Source of the DNA: Candidatus Gastranaerophilales bacterium
GTDB taxonomy: Bacteria > Cyanobacteriota > Vampirovibrionia > Gastranaerophilales > Gastranaerophilaceae
Direction: 5' to 3'
Assembly (NCBI GenBank): GCA_944323495.1
Contig: CALUSZ010000046.1
Coordinates: 1-18,452 of the forward strand
DNA length: 18,452 bases
The notes beneath the pieces were generated by a model that did no database searches, was not told the DNA's origin, and saw nothing but the letters and a program-made list of their open reading frames with translations. Position numbers and translations under genes: made by a program. This document shows, piece by piece, positions 1 to 8,447 of this stretch. Each line of letters starts with the position of its first letter. Positions within the stretch are counted from its first letter, which is position 1.

Positions 1-134
1 ACCGGATAAATTTTTCCGTTAAAATTGTATTCTTGTAATCGCTTCATAATATCAGAACCGATTGTGTGTTCTTTTGTTGAAGCACCAATAACCGCAATTG
101 ATTTTGGTTTCATGATTTTGTCTAAAATATTCAT
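1..134 (-). CDS. CoA-binding (NDP-forming acyl-CoA synthetase-like) protein, N-terminus only
   Basis: Only the first 44 codons are present; the gene runs off the left edge. The start ATG at 134-132 follows a GGAAGAG Shine-Dalgarno site. The translation begins MNILDKIMKPKSIAVIGAST and continues to a GKIYPV motif. This is the N-terminal Rossmann strand and glycine turn of the CoA-binding domain in ADP-forming acetyl-CoA synthetase alpha subunits and related NDP-forming acyl-CoA synthetases. In those families the enzyme interconverts acyl-CoA and acid with ATP formation. Without the rest of the protein a short stand-alone CoA-binding protein cannot be excluded. It is transcribed away from the gene at 292. 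Confidence 0.7.
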   Translation of the reverse strand, partial: MNILDKIMKPKSIAVIGASTKEHTIGSDIMKRLQEYNFNGKIYP

Positions 135-169
135 GATCTCTTCCTTTCTTTTATAAAAATCACATGAAT

Positions 170-175
170 ATTATA
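170..175 (-). promoter_or_regulatory. Possible -10 element for the CoA-binding protein gene
   Basis: A perfect TATAAT on the minus strand would place transcription start near 163 and give a leader of about 29 bases containing the GGAAGAG ribosome site. No good -35 hexamer is visible 16-18 bases upstream, so this is a weak call. Confidence 0.35.
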
Positions 176-291
176 GTACAAACACATTTTATGCGGGTAG
201 TGATTAGTTATTTTTTGTTAATATTTTTTAATTAAATGGCAAAAAATATTTTTACGAAGTTTATAAAAAGGAAAGAAAGGAATAATCTTAT

Positions 292-846
292 ATGAAAATT
301 AACAATTTACCCCAAAATTTGTACCACATAACAACAACAGAACGTTTGGCAAAAATAAAGAATGATAAACTGCTTAAGGCAATGCCGGATACACTTACTA
401 ATGGCAGGGTAAAAGGTATTTTTGCTTTTGATTTAAAGAATTTTTGTGCACAGTGGACAAAGGGCAATCATATGAATCTTGCACGGCTTATTTTAGATTA
501 TATAGCAAATGGAAAAGAATTAGTTGTCTTAAGAATTCCCTTAAACAAGTTGCCGGAACAACAGGTAGATAATATTAAGGTCAGGGATGTTAACAAAATT
601 ATAAAATGGAAATTTGGGGAATACAAACCAGAAAATAATGATGAAATTTTAGGTCTAAGCCCGGATGTTATATCTCCAGATATTGCTTATGAACATATTT
701 TGCCAGAGGACATTGCTGTAAATAACTTTGAACAGCTGGGTACATCTCATTATTCTGCAAAATTAAGTCTCCCCGATATTATTATGGGATTTTTTAAAAA
801 TCAGCCGGAAGAAAATGCGGTGAAAAAACTTTTTATTAATGCATAA
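292..846 (+). CDS. Uncharacterised protein, possible ADP-ribosyltransferase-like fold
   Basis: A 184-residue soluble protein that I do not recognise by name. Three features recall the ADP-ribosyltransferase/DarT-like fold. There is an LYHIT motif with a following 'L..I' helix near residues 10-22. A GIFAFDLKNFCAQW segment near 42-55 looks like the aromatic 'yFt...A..W' motif. An EHILPEDI segment near 134-141 resembles the C-terminal Glu strand. No signal peptide or membrane segment is present. An AAAGGA-like site lies about 11 bases before the ATG, which is rather far. It is a single gene, followed by about 96 non-coding bases and divergent from the gene at the left edge. The fold call is inference from motif spacing only; an ordinary lineage-specific protein is equally possible. 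Confidence 0.75.
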   Translation: MKINNLPQNLYHITTTERLAKIKNDKLLKAMPDTLTNGRVKGIFAFDLKNFCAQWTKGNHMNLARLILDYIANGKELVVLRIPLNKLPEQQVDNIKVRDVNKIIKWKFGEYKPENNDEILGLSPDVISPDIAYEHILPEDIAVNNFEQLGTSHYSAKLSLPDIIMGFFKNQPEENAVKKLFINA

Positions 847-942
847 AATCTATAATCTGTTAACTTAAAATTTTATTTAAAATTTTGTTTTTATGGTAAA
901 ATATATGATAAAGTTTTAATTGTGTTGAAAGGAATTAATCAA

Positions 943-1740
943 ATGGAAAAATTAGCAGATATAGGTGTTTTTGGCGGTTCAGGGTTTTACAAATTCTTGG
1001 ATGATATAAAAGAGGTAAAAATTGAAACGCCTTATGGCATGCCATCAGATAGTTTATTTATCGGTAAAGTCGGGTCTCATAATGTGGCATTTATGCCTCG
1101 TCATGGTAGAAGCCACACGATACTGCCGCATTTGATTAATTACAGGGCAAATGTATGGGCAATGAAAGAAGTTGGCTGCAAACGTGTAATTTCGCCCTGT
1201 GCAGCAGGAAGTCTGCAAAAACATGTTGAACCGGGAAATTTTGTTATATGCGATCAGTTTGTAGATTGGACTGACGGACGAAAAACAACTTTCTTTGAAG
1301 GACCTATAGTTACACATCCGTCTGCCGCTGAAACTTATTGTCCGGAGTTAAGAAAACTTGCAATCGATACAGCAAAAGAGTTAGGGATTAAAGTTCACGA
1401 AACCGGTACTGTTGTTGTAATAAACGGCCCGAGATTTTCAACAAAGGCTGAATCAAAATTCTTTACTTCGCAAGGGTGGGAAGTTATAAATATGACAGCT
1501 TTTCCAGAAGCGTATCTTGTTAAAGAAATGGATATGTGTCCTCTAAATATTTCACTTATTACTGATTATGACGCAGGCTTGGTTGGTGATGTTCCACCTG
1601 TTTCACATCACGAAGTTATACAGGTGTTTAATAATAATCTTGATAATTTGAAAAAACTTTTATTTACTATGATAGAAAAAATACCTGCAGAAAATAATAA
1701 CTGTGAATGTGCAAATACAAGACGTCATTCTCAGTTATAA
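943..1740 (+). CDS. mtnP: 5'-methylthioadenosine phosphorylase (MTAP/PNP family)
   Basis: Predicted to cleave 5'-methylthioadenosine with phosphate to adenine and 5-methylthioribose-1-phosphate, salvaging the by-product of polyamine synthesis and related SAM-using reactions. Residues visible in the 265-aa protein are the phosphate loop GGSGFY (11-16), RHGRSH (53-58) with the downstream NYRAN (66-70), AAGSL (87-91), NGPRFST with AES (161-171), NMT (183-185) and the base-recognition TDYD (207-210). The TDYD form favours a 6-aminopurine substrate, as in human MTAP. A GTG 21 bases upstream is in frame, but ATG 943 is preferred because AAAGGA lies about 10 bases before it. The yggT-like gene begins within 10 bases of its stop, so the two are probably co-transcribed. 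A methylthioinosine- or guanosine-preferring variant is the alternative. Confidence 0.93.
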   Translation: MEKLADIGVFGGSGFYKFLDDIKEVKIETPYGMPSDSLFIGKVGSHNVAFMPRHGRSHTILPHLINYRANVWAMKEVGCKRVISPCAAGSLQKHVEPGNFVICDQFVDWTDGRKTTFFEGPIVTHPSAAETYCPELRKLAIDTAKELGIKVHETGTVVVINGPRFSTKAESKFFTSQGWEVINMTAFPEAYLVKEMDMCPLNISLITDYDAGLVGDVPPVSHHEVIQVFNNNLDNLKKLLFTMIEKIPAENNNCECANTRRHSQL

Positions 1741-1749
1741 GGAGAGATG

Positions 1750-2013
1750 ATGTTATCAAGAGCGGTTAGTACATTATTTTATTTTTATTATTTACTTATC
1801 ATTATAAGAATCTTTTTAAGCTGGATACCTTCTATTGACTGGATGAGTCAGCCTTTTGCAGGGATTCGCTCTGTTACAGATCCGTTTTTAAATATTTTTA
1901 GGGGAATTATTCCTCCTATTGGTATGCTTGATATATCGCCGATTGTTGCAATAATTTTACTTCAAATATTGCAGGGGCTTGTTGTCGGCTTTCTTAACAA
2001 TTTAGGCTTATGA
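1750..2013 (+). CDS. YggT family integral membrane protein
   Basis: A small protein of 87 residues with two hydrophobic spans, near residues 5-25 and 60-85. They flank a loop with the family pattern FRGIIPP and MLDISPIVA. YggT proteins have been linked to osmotolerance in E. coli and to membrane or division functions in plastids and cyanobacteria; the molecular role is unclear. Two ATGs lie in tandem at 1747 and 1750. The AGGAG site at 1740-1744 is only 2 bases from the first and 5 from the second, so the second is chosen. Its stop overlaps the next start (ATGA), indicating translational coupling. Confidence 0.88.
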   Translation: MLSRAVSTLFYFYYLLIIIRIFLSWIPSIDWMSQPFAGIRSVTDPFLNIFRGIIPPIGMLDISPIVAIILLQILQGLVVGFLNNLGL

Positions 2014-3599
2014 TGGATATAACACTTATAAAAAAAGCTATTGCTTTTACTCAGGCAAATAGAATAGATGAGGCAAAGAAAATTTATGACGTATTATTGG
2101 AGAATAATCCTGACAATGCTGATTTGCTTTCAATTATTGGACTGTTTTATGTTAATATAGGAAATTTTGATAAGGCTGTTGAAATTCTAAAAAAAGCTTG
2201 TTCTATAAAAGAAACATTGGGTACGGTATCAGCACTGGGTTTTGCGGAGTTTGAACGCAGGGATTACGAAAAGGCGGCTGTGTATTTAGAAAAGTCGCTC
2301 GAATTTGGAGAGAACCCTGATATATATAACAAATTAATTTTAAGTTTGTTTGAGATGAAATGTTATAAAAAGGCTGTTGAGTTTGCAGAAAAAATGTATA
2401 ATCTTTATCCTGACGATTATCGTGCTGTTTCGAATAAAGTTAAGGCAATGACACAATCAGGAGAATTGCTTGAGGCGCATAAACTTTGCGCGGAGGCAAT
2501 AAAGAAGAATCCGGATATATCTGTTCTATGGTTTCAGCTTGGCTTTTTAAAGGAGTTGATTTTTAGTGATGACAGGCAAGCCAGAGAGTGTTATAAAGCT
2601 GCTTCTGAACTAGGGAATCCGGATGCTGATTATAATATTGCAGTAAGTTGTATGAAGCTCGGTGAATTTGATGATGCTGAAAAGTATTACAAAAAAATGC
2701 TTGAGAAGTTTCCTAATGATGTTGACACGATGACTTCACTTGGAATGTGTTATCTTACACAGAAGAAATTTAAAGAGGGATATGATTTATTTTTTAAGCG
2801 GGATAAATCGTTTCTTAATGATAAAACCAACAATCCCTGGAATGTTGGTGATAAGATTGAGGATGAAGTTGTTGTAATGTGTGATCAGGGATTTGGAGAT
2901 CATATACAATTTATAAGATACATACCTTTTATTCCGGCAAAAAGAATTCAAGTTGCAGCACCAAAGACACTAAAAGGCATCTTTAGTGAAAATTACCCTG
3001 ATATAGAATTTATTGATTATGATGAAATTAATCCTGATATACAATCAATAAGAGTTACGGATTTAGCGTATGTTTTAGGTATGGATTTTGAGCATATTCC
3101 ATTTAGCGATGGCTATTTAAAATCTGAAAAAGCTCTAATTGAGAATGATAAGTTGAAGGTGGGTTTATGCTGGGAAGCCGGAAATGCAGGTATTAGAACC
3201 ATGATAAACAGGACAATTCATATAATGTGTTTTGAGCCGCTTTTAAATTTATCTAATATTCAGGTGTATTCTTTTCAAGTCGGTGACACATTAGGCGGAT
3301 GCGAAAAATACCCGCAGATGATTAATCTGGGTAAAGATTTTAAAGACTTCTCTGATACGGCTAAAGCATTAAAAGCAATGGATGTTTTAGTTAGTGTGGA
3401 TACATCGGTAGCGCATCTTGCAGGAGCTTTGGGGGTGAAAACATATCTGCTTTTACCTTATGCATCGGATTGGAGATGGTTCAGGGATACTAAAACTACT
3501 CCTTGGTACAACAGTGTTGAAATTTTTAAGCAGATTGACCATATTTCGTGGGAAGAGCCGATTAATAATATTATTGAAAGATTAAGAGCGCAAAAATAA
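2010..3599 (+). CDS. TPR repeat protein with C-terminal heptosyltransferase-like (GT9-type) domain
   Basis: A 529-residue fusion. Residues 1 to about 265 are a run of tetratricopeptide repeats, seen as recurring helix pairs such as A-x2-LGFAEFERRDYEKAA and CYLTQKKFKEGYDLF. From about 285 a GT-B-like domain begins with CDQGFGDHIQFIRY, reaches KVGLCWEAGN near 385, and ends with DTSVAHLAGALG and a following YASDWRWF segment. That tail resembles the ADP-heptose:LPS heptosyltransferase superfamily. Such fusions probably glycosylate a surface polymer or protein, with the TPR holding a partner. The acceptor is not evident. There is no signal peptide or membrane span, so it is probably cytoplasmic. 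The start overlaps the YggT stop; ATG 2010 or 2013 could be used. Confidence 0.87.
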   Translation: MMDITLIKKAIAFTQANRIDEAKKIYDVLLENNPDNADLLSIIGLFYVNIGNFDKAVEILKKACSIKETLGTVSALGFAEFERRDYEKAAVYLEKSLEFGENPDIYNKLILSLFEMKCYKKAVEFAEKMYNLYPDDYRAVSNKVKAMTQSGELLEAHKLCAEAIKKNPDISVLWFQLGFLKELIFSDDRQARECYKAASELGNPDADYNIAVSCMKLGEFDDAEKYYKKMLEKFPNDVDTMTSLGMCYLTQKKFKEGYDLFFKRDKSFLNDKTNNPWNVGDKIEDEVVVMCDQGFGDHIQFIRYIPFIPAKRIQVAAPKTLKGIFSENYPDIEFIDYDEINPDIQSIRVTDLAYVLGMDFEHIPFSDGYLKSEKALIENDKLKVGLCWEAGNAGIRTMINRTIHIMCFEPLLNLSNIQVYSFQVGDTLGGCEKYPQMINLGKDFKDFSDTAKALKAMDVLVSVDTSVAHLAGALGVKTYLLLPYASDWRWFRDTKTTPWYNSVEIFKQIDHISWEEPINNIIERLRAQK

Positions 3600-3621
3600 T
3601 TTTTACGGGGTTTATTCCATT

Positions 3622-4347
3622 ATGCTTATCAAACCTAACATAACAATAAGTCCTATTGATAATAGAAAACTTTGTTCTTTTGCAGTTGATAATCCTATTC
3701 TAGGGCGGCTTAAGCTGGATAGCAGAATGGAATATAACCGCGGATTTAAGCGATTATTAATAGAGCTTAAAAATAAACAGGACAAATTACTTGGAAGCGA
3801 AGAGCTGTGTTTGAGTCAGTATACTGCTGATATGACAGGTCTGAGTATATCAGTTGGTAAGGAGTTCAGGAATAATGGCAGTAAAAATTTTCGGTTTGGT
3901 GAAATAATCAGGCTGGCAAGTATCATTGATATGCTAGAAAATAATAAGAAGATATTTAAAATTTTTTCTAAAGCTACTGCCGTATATTTTCATTCCAAGT
4001 ATAAGTTTGAACCCAATATAACATGGTTTTCAGAAAGAGATCGTGCTTTGCAGACAATAAAAGACGATACTTCTAAAGAGCTTAGTCAATCAGCAGAACA
4101 GGCATCAATGTTATTACAAAAAATCAAATCAGCAACAGATTCAGCTACTCAAAGGCATTTGTGCATACCGGCAAACAAGATAGTAAAAGAATATATAAAA
4201 AATGTTGAGCATTTGGGTAGACAAGAATATAAATCACACCCTTTTCAATACGGCATGGATATGGTTTTAACTTATGACGGGATAATAAAGAGCCGTCCGT
4301 TTTTTAATAAACTTTTTTATAATCACGGTATTGATTATACTATCTGA
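3622..4347 (+). CDS. Uncharacterised protein with a GNAT acetyltransferase-like segment
   Basis: A 241-residue protein, not recognised by name. Residues 90-131 read like GNAT motif A/B. FRFGEIIRLASIIDML occupies the CoA-binding loop and helix, then comes a short strand (IFKIFS), then ATAVYFHSKYKFEP, which matches the 'A..fY.k.GFe' ending of N-acetyltransferases. The classical R/Q-x-x-G-x-G/A loop is not intact, so activity is doubtful. The C-terminal 110 residues are helical and polar with no further motif. GGGG lies 11 bases before the ATG. The gene follows the TPR/GT gene by 22 bases and probably ends this operon. Its stop is 3 bases from the stop of the convergent acyltransferase. The GNAT link is inference from pattern only. 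Confidence 0.75.
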   Translation: MLIKPNITISPIDNRKLCSFAVDNPILGRLKLDSRMEYNRGFKRLLIELKNKQDKLLGSEELCLSQYTADMTGLSISVGKEFRNNGSKNFRFGEIIRLASIIDMLENNKKIFKIFSKATAVYFHSKYKFEPNITWFSERDRALQTIKDDTSKELSQSAEQASMLLQKIKSATDSATQRHLCIPANKIVKEYIKNVEHLGRQEYKSHPFQYGMDMVLTYDGIIKSRPFFNKLFYNHGIDYTI

Positions 4348-4350
4348 AAT

Positions 4351-5169
4351 CTATACTCCAGAACCTTTGACTTCAATTTTTTTCAGTCTTTGTTCAATCC
4401 TTCTGTACCACTTTAGCCTTCTCTGGAATAAAGTATCATAGCCTTTAAAGTTTCCCTGGCTTATATCATAAAATTGTTTATCACAAAGTGCTTCTAATGT
4501 TTTTGCGAGGAATTCTGAATATTCTTTTCGATTTGGCTTGTCATTATCAAGTTCTATAAGTTCTCCCATTTCAACAAGAACTTCCGGCCTGTTATCGCGT
4601 AAAAACATATAATTTACAGCAATCGGCATTAGTGCGACTTTTCCGTATTTTTTTGCCGCTTTTTCTGCAATATATGTAAGACCGGTCTGAAATTCAATAG
4701 GTCTGTGGTTTGGCGGTTTAATTATGCCTTGGGGGAATAAGTATAATATATTATTTGTATCGCCTAATATTTCTACAGAGTACTTTAATGCTTCCATAGA
4801 AGCCTGGGCGGATTTTTTGTTAACATTAAAAGCCCCTCCGCGTCTTAGTAATGGAAATCTATTTAATTCTTCTACCATTAGACGAATTTCTTTTTTAAAA
4901 ATTCTGTTGCAGATATTATATCCAACAATACCATCCCACCAGTTGCTGTGAGGTGCAAAAAGTATAACAGGTGTTTCCGGATCTTTTTTATAAAAATTTT
5001 GAGCACCTTTATATCGGAATGCGTAAAATCTGTTTTCCAGCATTCCATAGAAAAATCTATCTGCTACCCACAACCAAAACGGAGAAGTCTGCGCCGGACG
5101 AAACTTTTCATCAATATTACGTAACTTCGTAGGCGGTACTTCCGAATATAAATCCTCTAAACTTATCAT
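4351..5169 (-). CDS. PlsC-like glycerophospholipid acyltransferase
   Basis: A member of the 1-acyl-glycerol-3-phosphate acyltransferase superfamily, which transfers acyl chains from acyl-CoA or acyl-ACP to lysolipids at the inner membrane. The catalytic HX4D motif is His74-SNWW-Asp79. The acceptor-binding FPEG block appears as FPQG (145-148), and between them lie EELNRFPLLRRGGAFNV (100-116) and PIAVNY. FPQG in place of FPEG is a mild variation. Hydrophobic stretches are short, so it is probably a peripheral enzyme. ATG 5169 is chosen. An in-frame TTG at 5190 also lacks a ribosome site, and a good promoter puts +1 exactly at 5169, which suggests a leaderless transcript. Whether the substrate is lysophosphatidate, lyso-ornithine lipid or a glycolipid cannot be told. 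Confidence 0.87.
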   Translation of the reverse strand: MISLEDLYSEVPPTKLRNIDEKFRPAQTSPFWLWVADRFFYGMLENRFYAFRYKGAQNFYKKDPETPVILFAPHSNWWDGIVGYNICNRIFKKEIRLMVEELNRFPLLRRGGAFNVNKKSAQASMEALKYSVEILGDTNNILYLFPQGIIKPPNHRPIEFQTGLTYIAEKAAKKYGKVALMPIAVNYMFLRDNRPEVLVEMGELIELDNDKPNRKEYSEFLAKTLEALCDKQFYDISQGNFKGYDTLFQRRLKWYRRIEQRLKKIEVKGSGV

Positions 5170-5175
5170 ATAAAT

Positions 5176-5204
5176 ATCATACACATTCAAAACGAGTTTG
5201 TGAA
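5176..5204 (-). promoter_or_regulatory. Promoter of the PlsC-like gene, predicted leaderless
   Basis: On the minus strand TTCACA (5204-5199), a 17-base spacer and TATGAT (5181-5176) match the sigma-70 consensus at 5 of 6 bases each. The expected +1, seven bases after the -10, is the A of ATG 5169. No Shine-Dalgarno site precedes that ATG. Confidence 0.6.
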
Positions 5205-5211
5205 CACTTAT

Positions 5212-5239
5212 TTGACTAAATTTAATTAAAGTTTACAAT
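5212..5239 (+). promoter_or_regulatory. Promoter of the membrane-anchored unknown protein
   Basis: TTGACT (5212-5217), a 16-base spacer and TACAAT (5234-5239) form a good sigma-70 type promoter. The predicted leader of about 18 bases holds the GAGGG ribosome site for ATG 5264. It lies back to back with the promoter of the divergent acyltransferase gene; the two -35 boxes are 7 bases apart. Confidence 0.6.
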
Positions 5240-5263
5240 AGTTAATAATACGAGGGCTTGGAT

Positions 5264-7015
5264 ATGAAAAAACGGATTGTTCTACTGATTACTATATGTA
5301 TAGCAGTGATGTTTGGTTTTATATTAAATAAAAAATTCTTAACTTATATATATCTAAACCCTTATACTAATACCAAATCTTTTGCCTATATAAGCAGGAC
5401 AATAAAAGAACTCGACAAAGGTTTTAAATATGCGCAATTTTCATCTGCCAGGGAAGGGGTTAAGTTTGACTATCTTTACTTTAATGTCTATGGTTCAGGG
5501 TTTATAAAGAATAACAGCATACCGAATGATTTAGACTATGCAGTTGGGGTTCATCTTGGTGAATATAATTATGACGGAAAAAATTCCGGAGAAATAGCTG
5601 CAAATATTGTTGATAAAATGAATTCTTTTGAAACTACTTTAAACTTTTATTTTAATATAGGACAGAGAACAAATATTTATACAACATTTACTCCATTTGG
5701 GCTAATGGGTTTTTTATCAAAGCAGCGTGAAGAGAGTATTGAAAATATAGCAGGCTCACTGGCAACTGCGCTGCTTCCAAATAATTATGTGAGATATACG
5801 CAGAAAAGTCTGGAAGATACAAAAGAAAGTATTAAGGTTGATGTTCCATATATCATGAAATCTCATGAAATTTTAATGGAAAACAGAAAGCCGATAGTTG
5901 TCTATAGTGATTTGGTGCGCTATAATCCTGTGATGCCTTTATATATGAGAGAAATTTCAATAATTCCTGAGTATTATGTGACAATTGTTCACAATGGTAA
6001 GAAGGAATTAGTCGAAATTGTTCCGGAATCTTTTCTTGGAAGCAGATTACAGCTTTCCAGGAGATTTTTTGCATCAACTGTTTTTCTTCATAATAAATCG
6101 TCGGCTTTTTTGAAATCAGTTCCTTATATCAATAATGATGAGGAGTATTTATACTACAGAATGCTTTCATATAAAAGACATTTGCAGGAGATTAATAACA
6201 TAATTGTTATGGAGGATAGGCCGGTAAAACTTTTTAAGCGCTTAATGCAAACTGCAGATATGGTTTATCCTGCAATTTCTGAAGAGCTTTATGAGGAAAT
6301 CTCGGATTTTGTTGAGGTAAACTTGAATAATAGTGATATAAAACTTATTAATGAGTATACCAATATATGCGGCAATTTGTTGAATATTATGGAGTATCCA
6401 TCTTTATTTTTTGAATTGCTGCACTCCGGAAAACTCGATATTATGTATAAAACATTGGAGCTTTCGGTTGAATCAATGGAACATAGCGCTAATATTGATA
6501 CTAAAACTGTTGTGAAGATGAAAGAATATCAGGAGCAGGAACTCTCTAAGATGTTTGATATAAAGAATATTAAAGATTTGAAATCCTACAGGGAACAGAC
6601 TCTGGTTAAGTATGCAGATGTGAATGAGCAGGCTTCAAAGGCTGTTTTCAAGTTAGTAAAGGAGCCTGAGAAAATTGAAAAATATCTAGGAATATTTAAT
6701 AACATTTATATAGATTCAGGTTTCCATAAGGTTTCACTGTATTGGTTAAATAATGATACATTAGGTATTGTAGAGGATAATTTTACGCGAAATATAAAAG
6801 ATTTTAAAAAATTTGCAAAAGAAAATGATTTGATTGATGTTAATTATAAACTTATAAAAGACACTGATATTCCTGATATGAAAATGCGTTATGATATTTT
6901 TGCAAGATATGATCCTTCTGTTAGTCAAAATGAATATTATAAGCGTTTTCAAAAACGATTGATTGATGATAGAAAGAACTTTGTGATGAAAAGAAAATTT
7001 GTCTGCTGTTTTTAA
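5264..7015 (+). CDS. Large membrane-anchored protein of unknown function
   Basis: A 583-residue protein that I do not recognise. The N-terminus is MKKR followed by one hydrophobic span (about residues 4-20). There is no clear signal-peptidase or lipobox site, so the rest is probably anchored on the outer face of the inner membrane. The first 200 residues are rich in aromatic, strand-like segments. From about 280 onwards the chain is mostly charged helices with many Glu/Lys heptads. It ends in a basic tail with FVCCF. No enzymatic motif is visible. Start ATG 5264 is supported by GAGGG 7 bases upstream; an in-frame TTG at 5258 is less likely. The stop codon overlaps the stop of the convergent flippase gene by 4 bases. 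Being next to flippase and pseudopilin genes hints at a cell-envelope role, but nothing more can be said. Confidence 0.8.
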   Translation: MKKRIVLLITICIAVMFGFILNKKFLTYIYLNPYTNTKSFAYISRTIKELDKGFKYAQFSSAREGVKFDYLYFNVYGSGFIKNNSIPNDLDYAVGVHLGEYNYDGKNSGEIAANIVDKMNSFETTLNFYFNIGQRTNIYTTFTPFGLMGFLSKQREESIENIAGSLATALLPNNYVRYTQKSLEDTKESIKVDVPYIMKSHEILMENRKPIVVYSDLVRYNPVMPLYMREISIIPEYYVTIVHNGKKELVEIVPESFLGSRLQLSRRFFASTVFLHNKSSAFLKSVPYINNDEEYLYYRMLSYKRHLQEINNIIVMEDRPVKLFKRLMQTADMVYPAISEELYEEISDFVEVNLNNSDIKLINEYTNICGNLLNIMEYPSLFFELLHSGKLDIMYKTLELSVESMEHSANIDTKTVVKMKEYQEQELSKMFDIKNIKDLKSYREQTLVKYADVNEQASKAVFKLVKEPEKIEKYLGIFNNIYIDSGFHKVSLYWLNNDTLGIVEDNFTRNIKDFKKFAKENDLIDVNYKLIKDTDIPDMKMRYDIFARYDPSVSQNEYYKRFQKRLIDDRKNFVMKRKFVCCF

Positions 7016-8445
7016 AGTAATACTTTTTTTCTTAATATATACTGTATTGTATATGCCATAAGGAAATATGCTATTAGCTTAATTATACAAACCAAGTTAT
7101 TGGCGGCTTGGAATGCAATATTGGATATTAAATAGCAGAAAATATTTATTAAAATAAGAAAACTCATTGTTTTGAAAACTTTTGTATAATCAATATAATT
7201 TGGACTTTTAAATTTAATAATAATATTAGTTATAATAAGTACGAATTCTGTTATGAGCATTATCCAGGCTCCTAATACAGGGGAATAAATTAATATACGG
7301 CTACTTATAATGAAAAATATAGACACTATTATACATCCCAAAATAGTTTCTATATAAGTGTTATTTTTGAGGTGATATTTTATATTCAATATTTTCATCA
7401 TTTCATGAGAGAAAATCATTATTGCGAATATTGGTAAGAATATTGCTGCTGAACTGTATTGCGGAGGAAGCATTATCTTTACAATGTCACTGGCGAAAAA
7501 ACAAATCCCGCACAGAAACGGTAACAAGATAAATGAATATATTTGAATTACACTTGTCACATACGGTTTTATGCTTCTTTTATGCTCAAAGTTTTTGATA
7601 ATAACAGGAAAGTTAACAAACATGAATAAGCTTGCGACCGGATTTAGCGCATTGGTTGCAAGTGCCCAGGAAATACCGTATACTGCAGTATTAAGGTATT
7701 GACCGTGGCTTTGGAAAATAAGTTTTGGTGTATGAAAAAGTGCCCAGTAACATAGACTTGTGATAACAAGAGGCAGAGCATATTTTAAGGATTCTGTTAA
7801 AATATCTTTATCTATAATAGGTTTTATTTGATTTTGCAAGTGCAATGAGTAATATATATATATATCAATTATTATGATAGCAAGAATCATAGAAAGTATT
7901 AATGAAGATGCATTTGGTATAATATTGACAATAGCAAGAAAACCTGCAATAAACAGAAGCTGATAGAGAATAATACTCCCAGTATAAAGCATATAACGGT
8001 TTTTTGCTCGTAAAATCTGGTATAACGCCTGCCTTATACCGCAAGGGATTGCAAGCAGTATTGTATGAGCAAATATAAATTGGCTTAATGCGAGTTTTGA
8101 TGTTAATAAATCTTTTGTAAAGAAGTATAGCACTAAAACTATAGAATAAACGATCGTTGACAGCCAGAATATTGTGGATAAAAAAAGACTCTGCTTGTCT
8201 TGTAAGTCATATTTTTCATAAAATCTTAATACAGCCTTTGCAATCCAATCAAATGATAATGTACATATAAGATTCAATATTTGAAGTGCTGTTAAATAAA
8301 TACTAACTTCTTTGGTATCAAGTATATGCGTTAATAAAGGTGTGATAAAAAAAGAATTTAGTATCATTATTCCCCTTGAGGGTAAATACTGTACTAAATT
8401 CTTTAATATTAATGAATAATTATAAACAAACCTTCTCTTTTCCAC
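7012..8445 (-). CDS. Wzx-like polysaccharide flippase (MOP superfamily)
   Basis: A 477-residue protein that is almost entirely hydrophobic, with roughly 12-14 membrane spans and short basic loops. The N-terminal block KNLVQYLPSRGI, running on to ITPLLTHIL, matches the first helix of Wzx/MATE-fold lipid-linked oligosaccharide exporters. These flip undecaprenyl-linked repeat units across the inner membrane for O-antigen, capsule or exopolysaccharide. No other wzx/wzy cluster gene is adjacent. The start is GTG 8445, two bases after the pseudopilin stop. An internal ATG at 8367 has a nearby AAGGGG but would remove the conserved first block. The GTG has no Shine-Dalgarno site, so initiation probably depends on coupling to the upstream pseudopilin. 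Substrate is unknown. Confidence 0.85.
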   Translation of the reverse strand: MEKRRFVYNYSLILKNLVQYLPSRGIMILNSFFITPLLTHILDTKEVSIYLTALQILNLICTLSFDWIAKAVLRFYEKYDLQDKQSLFLSTIFWLSTIVYSIVLVLYFFTKDLLTSKLALSQFIFAHTILLAIPCGIRQALYQILRAKNRYMLYTGSIILYQLLFIAGFLAIVNIIPNASSLILSMILAIIIIDIYIYYSLHLQNQIKPIIDKDILTESLKYALPLVITSLCYWALFHTPKLIFQSHGQYLNTAVYGISWALATNALNPVASLFMFVNFPVIIKNFEHKRSIKPYVTSVIQIYSFILLPFLCGICFFASDIVKIMLPPQYSSAAIFLPIFAIMIFSHEMMKILNIKYHLKNNTYIETILGCIIVSIFFIISSRILIYSPVLGAWIMLITEFVLIITNIIIKFKSPNYIDYTKVFKTMSFLILINIFCYLISNIAFQAANNLVCIIKLIAYFLMAYTIQYILRKKVLL

Positions 8446-8447
8446 GA

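Noticed and set aside
847..905. AT-rich inverted repeat (AAAATTTT pairs) after the 292-846 gene
   Set aside because: The stem would be only A/T, too weak for a terminator, and chance palindromes are frequent at this composition.
8365..8367. Alternative ATG start for the flippase with AAGGGG nearby
   Set aside because: It would remove the KNLVQYLPSRGI block that matches the family N-terminus.
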